DNA of 64,000 nucleotides from contig NC_132915.1 of NCBI RefSeq assembly GCF_047675955.1, positions 47,382,026 through 47,446,025 of the forward strand, read 5' to 3'. A model generated the notes under the pieces. It was not told the origin of the DNA. It saw only the letters and a list, made by a program, of their open reading frames with translations, and ran no database searches. The DNA comes from Chlorocebus sabaeus. Its lineage: Eukaryota > Chordata > Mammalia > Primates > Cercopithecidae. Below are positions 57,359 through 64,000 of the stretch, one piece after another (within the stretch, counting starts at the first letter, position 1; every line of letters begins with the position of its first letter). The position numbers and the translations under genes were made by a program.

Positions 57359-57379
57359 TGTGAGCCACCGCGCCCGGCC
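57359..57379 (-). mobile_element. 21-bp Alu 5'-end stub
   Basis: TGTGAGCCACCGCGCCCGGC plus C is the exact complement of the first 21 bases of an Alu. CpGs are intact. No Alu sequence lies on its left where the body should be. Confidence 0.85.
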
Positions 57380-57484
57380 CTCTGGTTTTCTTAAAGATGA
57401 CTCTGTCTCGTTTCATCAGGTTCAGCCAAATGCCACCTAAACCTAAGCATAATCAGTGGTTTTGTCTTCTAAGTACTTTCTAAT

Positions 57485-57704
57485 TGCAACCTCCGCCTCC
57501 TGGGTTCAAGCAATTCTCCTGCCTCAGCCTCCCAAGTAGCTAGGACTACAGGTGTGTGCCACCATGCCCTACTAATATATTTTTTTGTATTTTTAGTAGA
57601 CACAGTGTTTTACCATGTTAGCCAGGATGGTTTTGATCTCCTGACCTCATGATCTACCCACCTCAGCCTCCCAAAGTACTGGGAATACAAGTGTGAGCCA
57701 CTGC
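57485..57704 (-). mobile_element. Alu, truncated at both ends
   Basis: Antisense Alu from TGCAACCTCCGCCTCC to GTGTGAGCCACTGC. The poly-T and about 60 bases of the 3' side are missing, as are the last dozen bases of the 5' end. Many changes. Confidence 0.93.
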
Positions 57705-57748
57705 TCACATAATCAGGGTTCCCTCTCAAAAATATAAAGACTAGAATT

Positions 57749-58088
57749 AGAATGTTCAATCATAGCCGGGCGCGGTGGCTCAAGCCTGTAATCCCAGCAC
57801 TTTGGGAGGCCGAGACGGGCGGATCACGAGGTCAGGAGATCGAGACCATCCTGGCTAACACGGTGAAACCCCGTCTCTACTAAAAAAAAATACAAAAAAC
57901 TAGCCGGGCGAGGTGGCGGGCGTCTGTAGTCCCAGCTACTCGGGAGGCTGAGGCAGGAGAATGTCGTAAACCCGGGAGGCGGAGCTTGCAGTGAGCTGAG
58001 ATCCGGCCACAGCACTCAAGCCTGGGCGACAGAGCGAGGACTCCGTCTCAAAAAAAAAAAAAAAAAAAAAAAAGAATGTTCAATCATA
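57749..58088 (+). mobile_element. AluYR-type young Alu, perfect target duplication
   Basis: Full-length element at 57765-58072 with CTCAAGCCTG, GAGACGGGCGG, GGGCGAGG and GAGATCCGGCCAC (57998-58010), the last being the clearest cercopithecid marker. Perfect 16-bp duplication AGAATGTTCAATCATA at 57749-57764 and 58073-58088. Confidence 0.97.
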
Positions 58089-58159
58089 TCTTTTACCTGG
58101 CTTCCTCCTTCCTGTCCCTCTATGTAGGTCACATGTTTAGTGTTTAGATGTAGACCTTT

Positions 58160-58330
58160 GATGCTAAATGGGTGGTTCATAGATGCAGCTTAGAGTGACA
58201 CCTGGGAGCTAGTTGCAAATGCAGATTCTCAGACTCCACCTGAGACCTTCTGAATCATAATCTATCTTTTAACAAGATGCCCAGGGGAATTCATCATCTT
58301 ACACACATGCTCTGACGAAAACACTGCATC
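58160..58330. mobile_element. MER5A-like hAT-Charlie MITE
   Basis: GACACCTGGGAGCTAGTTGCAAATGCAGATTCTCAGACTCC, CACCTGAGACCTTCTGAATCATAATC, TTAACAAGATGCCCAGGGGAATTC: a clear MER5A order. Confidence 0.85.
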
Positions 58331-58495
58331 AGAATAGGGCTCACATAGATCACACACAAGTACCTACATGCAGAGATTTAAACTAATGGATTTAAATATA
58401 TTTTGATGATTTTTAATCCATTTTAATTATCACAGTGTTGAAAGTTCAAATTGGCCAGGGAGCGACTCATCAATTTGACATGCTCTTAGTAGTCC

Positions 58496-58810
58496 CTGAT
58501 AAGTTTCTTTCTTTTTTTTTTTTTTTGAGAGGGAATCTCGCTCTGCCACCCAGGCCGATCTTGGCTCACTGCAACCTCCACCTTCCAGGTTCAAGCCATT
58601 CTCCTGCCTCAGCTTCCCAAGCAGCTGGGATTACAGGCACATGCCATCAAGCCCGGCTAATTTTTGTATTTTTAGTAGAGACGGGGTTTCGCCATGTTGG
58701 CCAGGCTGGTCTCAAACTCCTAACCTCAGGTGATCCACTCGCCTCTGCCTCCCAAAGTGCTGGGATTACAGGTGTGAGCCACCGTGGTGGCTATTCTCTG
58801 ATAAATTTCT
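58496..58810 (-). mobile_element. AluS with target duplication
   Basis: Antisense AluS at 58509-58797, T tail at the left, with a short internal loss in the right arm (CACCCAGGCCGATCTTGG). Duplication CTGATAAGTTTCT / CTGATAAATTTCT (one difference). Confidence 0.95.
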
Positions 58811-59194
58811 TAGTGCTGGTCTGACAACATATTTCAGTCTCATCTTGCATAATTCTTGCCCCAGTCCTGGAATCAGACATTTAAGAAGCCCTGGTTTCTT
58901 TTAGTGGGAAGTGGTATTTTAAGATCCAAATCTGAGAGTTAGCAATGCCTACTGCTACTGGGTTGGCCATTGTTTCTAAGCCTCCTGAATGGGGAATATG
59001 AGTTCGTTTTGTTATTTCTGATTCATATTCAGGACTATGGACCTTTTTATTTAGTCTTGCCTGTATTGTAACTCTTTCCTTCCTTCATTGTTGTCAGGAG
59101 CATAGGGGATAATTGCATCAGACTTTCCACAGTCAGTCAATTACATTCTTTCTTATCCTTTATTGTACAACAACAGTCTCAGTAACAATACTAA
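58811..59194. other. Unique sequence
   Basis: Nothing recognised. Confidence 0.45.
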
Positions 59195-59345
59195 TAGTAC
59201 CACTCCAATATGACCGTATCATGTAAGTAATATGGCATGTACTACTTTTTTGGTCAGCTGCTTTTACTCAGCATGTTTTTTAAAGCATGTAGAATTGTTC
59301 AAAATGTTGCATATATAATGTGCATATTCAGTGACCGATAATGAC
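59195..59345 (-). mobile_element. Old L1 3' UTR fragment
   Basis: AATATGGCATGTACTACTTTTTTGGTCAGCTGCTTTTACTCAGCATG is antisense L1M 3' sequence; a closely similar block is at 59947-60000. Confidence 0.6.
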
Positions 59346-59451
59346 AATGACTAAGTGTATAGTAATTACCATATTCCCTTCTTTATCTCACTCTTAGTTC
59401 TATCAATAAATGTATATTTAATGTTTACCAGCAATTTTTATTTCAACATTT

Positions 59452-59640
59452 CTTTAGACCAGCATTGTCTAATGGAACTTTCTGCAGTGCTGGAAATGTT
59501 CTGTAACTATGCTATTCAATATAGTAGCCACTGACCCATAGGGTGGCTCTTGGTACCAGTCTGTGGCCAGAGTGGGGGATAGGGGTGGTGGAGACTCCTG
59601 CTGTATTGGATAGTGCACTTCACATGTTTTGGTTATGTGA
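59452..59640. mobile_element. hAT-Charlie MITE
   Basis: Starts CAGCATTGTCTAATGGAACTTTCTGCAGTGCTGGAAATGTTCTG, then CTATTCAATATAGTAGCCACTG; ends GTATTGGATAGTGCAC, the complement of the start. Interior (GGTACCAGTCTGTGGCC) may be a second element. Confidence 0.7.
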
Positions 59641-59699
59641 AGCATGTTCTCTATCACATTCTTCAGAATGGGCTCATGGGATCAATAGTTCCTAATGCT

Positions 59700-61790
59700 T
59701 TTTAAAAATCATCTTTTTCTGAAGTATACTTTATTTAAAATGCAAACATTAAGAATTCACTTTTGTAGGTTTTGACAAATATATATATTGCATCATCACC
59801 ATCCAAATCATGAGTAGATCTTTTATGTCACGCTAGAAACTTCTCAAGTGCTCCTTAAAGTTAATTCCTTATTTCCTCTTCCCCAAATAACCATTGATAA
59901 GATTTCTGCCGCTATAGATTAGTTTTACCAACTCTAGAACACATATAAATAATATGGTATGTACTACTTTTTTGTCATCTTTTCTTAGTATGCTTTTAAA
60001 TCAACTTTATTGAGGTATAATGTACATATCATAAAAGGCATCCATTTTAAGTATGCTTTTGGATGAGATTTGTTAAATGTATTCATCTTTGTATCAGATA
60101 TACTGTCAAGATACATGACAGTTCCATCATCAAAATATAGTCCCTTGTCCACCTTCTTAGTCAGTTACCCATCCCCATTCCAAGCCAACGTTGATCCCCG
60201 TTCTAAGCTAAAGTTACTAGATTAATCTCTTCTAGAGTTTCATATACATGGAATCATGTGGTATGTACTCATTTGGTTCTGGTTTCTTTGGTGTAGGATA
60301 ACATTTTTGAATGTTGTGTGTATAAATATTGCTGTGTAGCATTCTATTGTAGGCATATGTTATAATCTGTTGATCTATTCATCTTTTGATAGATATTTGT
60401 ATTTCTGGATTTTGGCTATTTCTGAGATTTTAGCAGTAACACTGCTATTAACTTCAGCGTACAACATTCTGGCTGCCAAAAATTTCCATTTTGCTTAGGT
60501 AAATACCTAGGAATAGAATTTCTAGGTCATATGGTAACTGTATATTTAACTTTATAAGAAACTTCCAGTGTATTCTTCAAAGTCATTACACTGCTTTATC
60601 TGTAACCAGAATTGTATAAAAGTCTGGGTGCTCCACATCCTTGTTAATACTTCGTATGCTCTGTCTTTACAGTTTTCATCAATCTAATGCACGTGTACAA
60701 TTTTCATCAATGGAATGCATGTCTCTCATTATGGTTCTCGTTGGCATTTTCCTGATTAATAATGTTGAGCATCTTTGTAGAGTATTTGTAGTTCATATAG
60801 CTCCTTTTGTGAGACTTTTACAGAATGTTTACATTTAGTTCTTATCTTCCCATTCCTAGGTTGTAAAGATTCTTTGTATATTCCAGTACAAGTTCTTTGT
60901 CAAATATATTTGTTCACTTTTTTCTCTTCTATGGTTATTGTTTTGAGTGTATATACTGAGAAATCTTTGCATTCTCCCAAAATGGTGCGGATTTTCTCCT
61001 ATGCTTTTTTCAAAAGTTTTATAGTTCTTAGCTTTTAGGTTTAGGTTAGTGATCCATTTTGAATTAATTCTTATATACAATGTAAATTAGAGATCAAGGT
61101 TTATTTTTTCTCCAGATTGATACACAGTTTTTACAGAAACATTTATTGAAAAGATGATCCAATCTCCCATTGAATTATAATAGCCTTTGTAAAAAATAAA
61201 TTATGGGCATTTTCTGGAATTTATTTTGTTGTATTTATCTGTATGTTTATCTTTATTCTAATACTGTATTGACTTGATTAATACAACTTTGTGATAAGTA
61301 TTGAAAACAGATAGTTTAACTTATACAACTTTGTTCTTCCTTTTTCAAGACTATTTTGACTGGTTTCTTTGCATTTCCATATAAGGTTTATAATCAGTTT
61401 ATTCATTTATAAAAAGGAAATTTTAACAATTTTGGGTCTTCTAATTAATGGACATGATATATCTTTTTTAAAATGTAGATATTTAATTTATCTTTGCATT
61501 GTTTTGTAGTATTCAGTATACAGAACTGAGAACTCTTGTTAAATTTATTTCAAAGCTATTTTAAGTGGTATTGTTTTAAATTGCATTTTCCAAATATTGT
61601 TGCTAGTCTAGAAACATGTAATTGATTTGCATATATTGACCTTGTATTATGCAACTTTGCTAAATTAACTTACTAAATCTAATTGCTTCGGAAGATCCTT
61701 GAGTGTTATCTGCAAACCATTACATGCTAACAACTTCACTTTCTATCTGTAAGCCTTTTATTTCTGTGTCTTGCCCTATTTCATTGGTTA
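59700..61790 (-). mobile_element. Old L1 (L1M) copies, 3' UTR into ORF2
   Basis: Two antisense L1M 3' ends in a row: 59700-60000 (TCACTTTTGTAGGTTTTGAC, CTATAGATTAGTTTTACC) and 60001 onward (CTTTATTGAGGTATAATGTACATATC, GAGTTTCATATACATGGAATCATG), the second continuing through the ORF2 end (TCAAATATATTTGTTC, GATCCATTTTGAATTAATTC) to about 61790. The minus-strand 74-codon frame at 60856-61080 (INSKWITNLNLKAKNYKTFE) is an ORF2 remnant. Confidence 0.85.
61071..61108 (+). repeat. 38-bp local duplicate, source copy
   Basis: Identical over 38 bases to 62051-62088 (core TACAATGTAAATTAGAGATC), with weaker matching 10 bases to the left. In the natural place for this L1 ORF2 segment. Confidence 0.9.
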
Positions 61791-62410
61791 GAATTCTGGG
61801 CACCTTCTTTGTGCCTCTCTCTACTTTCTGGTGTCCTACCCTAAGGATTCCAGCCAATTCACCTTCTTTGAATTCTGATCCATGCATTGTAATCTCATCA
61901 GGATCACAGTGCTTAGCTAGGACTCCAACTCACTGAACTACAATAGAGAATTGATAAATGTCCTTAAAGATCCAGGTCAATTCTGGGGCTCACTTTGTGA
62001 GTTTCTCTCCCCTAAGGATTACAGTTTTGTGCTGTCTGTTGATTTAATTTTTATATACAATGTAAATTAGAGATCAAGGTTTATTTTTCTGAAGAGAGTT
62101 GCCTTACATATTTGATTCGGTTTTGTCATCTGTGGTGGGAGGATTAATCTGTTTATTTCATCCTATCTAGAAGAAGTCCATTCCATGAGTTTTTGCAGGT
62201 TGACAGCAGTTTGTTTTTTTTTTAATTGTTGTTGTTTGTTTGTTTTTGTTGCCCTTTATATTTGGACATCAGCTTTGCTGGATATAAAAGCTTTGGCTTA
62301 CATTATCTGTCCTTGAGTATTTAAATATGTTACTCCATTTTTGCCTGGGGTGTTGCTCTTGAAAAATCTGATTATAGTCTCATTTTCTTTTGCAAGTAAG
62401 TCACTGGCTG
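61791..62410 (-). mobile_element. Probable L1 internal/5' sequence
   Basis: GGGGCTCACTTTGTGAGTTTCTCTCCCCTAAGGATTACAGTTTTGTGCTG and GAAGAGAGTTGCCTTACATATTTG, GGTGGGAGGATTAATCTG are blocks I know from antisense old L1 5' sequence. Interrupted by the copied segment at 62040-62088. Confidence 0.5.
62051..62088 (+). repeat. 38-bp local duplicate, inserted copy
   Basis: Copy of 61071-61108, 980 bp downstream, same orientation, breaking an unrelated L1 block. Confidence 0.9.
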
Positions 62411-62430
62411 TTTTTGCTTTGTTGCAAGTG

Positions 62431-62432
<2 letters not shown>

Positions 62433-62466
<34 letters not shown>
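62433..62466. repeat. (AT)17 microsatellite
   Basis: Thirty-four bp of pure AT followed by GCATGC. Self-complementary; can extrude as a cruciform. Confidence 0.95.
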
Positions 62467-62469
<3 letters not shown>

Positions 62470-63105
62470 TGCACACCCAGTAATTGGACTAGGGTATGCC
62501 TTGGTTTTGGTTGCTCTGGAGGTTCATATTCTCAGATATGGGGTGTTACATTTAATATGAAACTTCTTTTTTTTAATTCCAGAAATTTTTAGAAATACAG
62601 TTTTAGTGTTTTTCTTCTGTTTCTTTGTATTTATTTTCTTCAGGGACTAAATCTGTATATTGAAATTTTTTTTACCTGTCTTCAATATTTGTCCCTTTCT
62701 CTTGAATCAGTTTTATTTCTTTCTTCCTTTCTTTTTCATTTTTTAAAGTTCTCTCCTTTTCACTTTCTTTTTATGAAGGCATGTTCCTTTTAAATTAGTT
62801 TTATTTCTGATATAATTATTCTTCTGTTTCTAATTAATTGTTTTCTGAGTGCAATCACTTCATTTCTGAGTTTGTCTAATTCAAACTTGATATCCTTTAT
62901 GTATTATTTCATTTTCTTAATATTGTTTAGCCTGTTTTTATATAGATTGTTACAGTTTCAGACTGTTCTGTGGACATGTCCTTCAGACTTTTTGTCTGTA
63001 GGAATATCAATCAGTCCTTGTTCTTTTTGGTTTTCAGTAACTTTGCTTGGGAGCTGGCCACATTATTTTTATGTTACTCATTTGTATGTGAAATTTGTTT
63101 ACCCA
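62467..63105. other. T-rich sequence, possibly L1-derived
   Basis: TTTTTCTTCTGTTTCTTTG, CTGAGTTTGTCTAATTCAAAC and similar T-rich blocks resemble antisense old L1, but I cannot fix a family. Confidence 0.35.
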
Positions 63106-63302
63106 AACTTTTTTTGTTTTTGTTTTTGAGAGATAGTCTTGCTCTGTCACCCAGGCTAGAGTACAGTGGCATGATCATGGCTCATTGCAGCCTGGAACTC
63201 CTGGGCTCAAGCAATTCTCCTGCCTCAGCCACCAGAGTAGCTGGGACTACAGGGTATATATGCCTTGACTTTAAAGGATGGGCCACCATGCCCGGCTAAT
63301 TT
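63106..63302 (-). mobile_element. Old Alu monomer (AluJ/FRAM-like) with an insert
   Basis: Antisense single arm: TTTTTGAGAGATAGTCTTGCTCTGTCACCC, CATGATCATGGCTCATTGCAGCCTGGAACTCCTGGGCTCAAGC, GAGTAGCTGGGACTACAGG, GCCACCATGCCCGGCTAATT. A run of about 25 bases (63254-63280) interrupts the usual CAGGCATGTGCCACC region. Confidence 0.85.
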
Positions 63303-64000
63303 CCCTGAACTTTCAGAAGGATCCTTGCATCAGAGTAGTTTTTCAAGTTCACAGAGCTCCATATTCTGTTATTTGTTCATAGAAGCTTGATTTCTGAAAT
63401 TTCCTGAGTCTATTCCCCTCCCTGTTTTTTTTTCTGGACCTTCTCTTTACTTCATCTTTGTTTTCCTTTTTCTGTTAAATTTTGATTCCACTTCTAGTAG
63501 TTTCTTTTCAATGTGAATCCGTGACCTATAAGGGAGTCCTGGCTGTTTAGTTTTGAATATCACGGGTGCCATCCTGCCCCACCCACTTCATACCTTACCA
63601 GGAACTGGTTGTATTCATTATTATTGGATTGGCCAAACATTTTCAGTATCAGCTTCTGTTCTGAAATTGACCTCCCATGTTTTCCAGTAAATACCTGTTG
63701 CGTATTTTTGAAATTACTCTTTTACGAGTTTCAAATGTCCTCATTTTTTTTTTTGCACTGCCATGACCCATACAAACACTAATACCTTTCCAGTTTTTCG
63801 CTCTTGATGGCTTGTCCTCACCCGCTTGTAGTTGGGGATTCATGGGGATATGCTGTCACCTACTTTTGTTGTATATGTTGTCTGTAGGATTTCTTTTCTT
63901 TCTCTTTCTCTCTTCTATCTTGATGCATTGTCTCTTAAAGACCACCCTAGTTTTCACCATCTTTCTAGAAGTCCTACATAATACTTTTAAGAGAAGTAGA
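63303..64000. other. T-rich unassigned sequence
   Basis: No repeat boundaries or gene can be supported to the window end; may continue the L1-like block. Confidence 0.4.

Noticed and set aside
62341..62592. Open frame with repeated YI residues
   Set aside because: It is the translated (AT)n microsatellite.

Overview
The window is nuclear DNA of an Old World monkey (macaque, baboon or a close relative). Its non-Alu sequence is AT-rich and CpG-poor, and it is packed with Alu, L1, L2, MIR, hAT, Tigger, mariner and MaLR copies. The species call rests on three young Alu copies (31375, 46037, 57765). They carry CAAG where human AluY has CACG in the promoter region, GAGACGGGCGG in the left arm and the GGGCGAGG variant. 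The last also has GAGATCCGGCCAC in the right arm. I know this variant set from the cercopithecid AluYR subfamilies; no alignment was run.

No complete protein-coding gene, structural RNA gene, CRISPR array, origin or operon is present. The window reads as intergenic or deep intronic sequence. Nearly all longer open frames are translated Alu, L1 or L2 sequence. The one stretch that looks like an unexplained exon is 25938-26129: 192 bp, open throughout, AG/GT flanks, six CpGs, symmetric phase.

Layout. 0-10 kb: a truncated Alu, a diverged 155-bp sequence present twice, a 36-bp tandem array, a MADE1 mariner hairpin, MIR, MER5-like and MER20 hAT copies, an L2 piece and an old L1 3' end. 9.7-12.6 kb: an antisense MaLR LTR, then a young L1 whose 5' part is inverted (twin priming). 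13-30 kb: sparse repeats, mostly unique sequence, with a 26-bp perfect palindrome at 23 kb, the exon candidate at 26 kb and an Alu with a 53-A tail at 28.4 kb. 30-43 kb: Tigger, hAT and long antisense L2 blocks with several Alus. 45-50 kb: a 31-bp minisatellite, a near-consensus AluYR and an L2 split by a MIR. 50.7-53.5 kb: nested L1s with a joined Alu fragment. 54.8-58.8 kb: a 160-bp copied segment inside a MIR, a 21-bp Alu stub and three Alus in alternating orientation. 59-64 kb: antisense old L1s, with another small copied segment at 62.05 kb, an (AT)17 tract and an old Alu.

There is no gene system to describe. The interest lies in insertion and repair scars: twin-primed L1s, an Alu-L1 joint insertion, templated local duplications and a crowded inverted-Alu cluster. 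All family names come from recognition by eye, so boundaries of old repeats are good to a few tens of bases.
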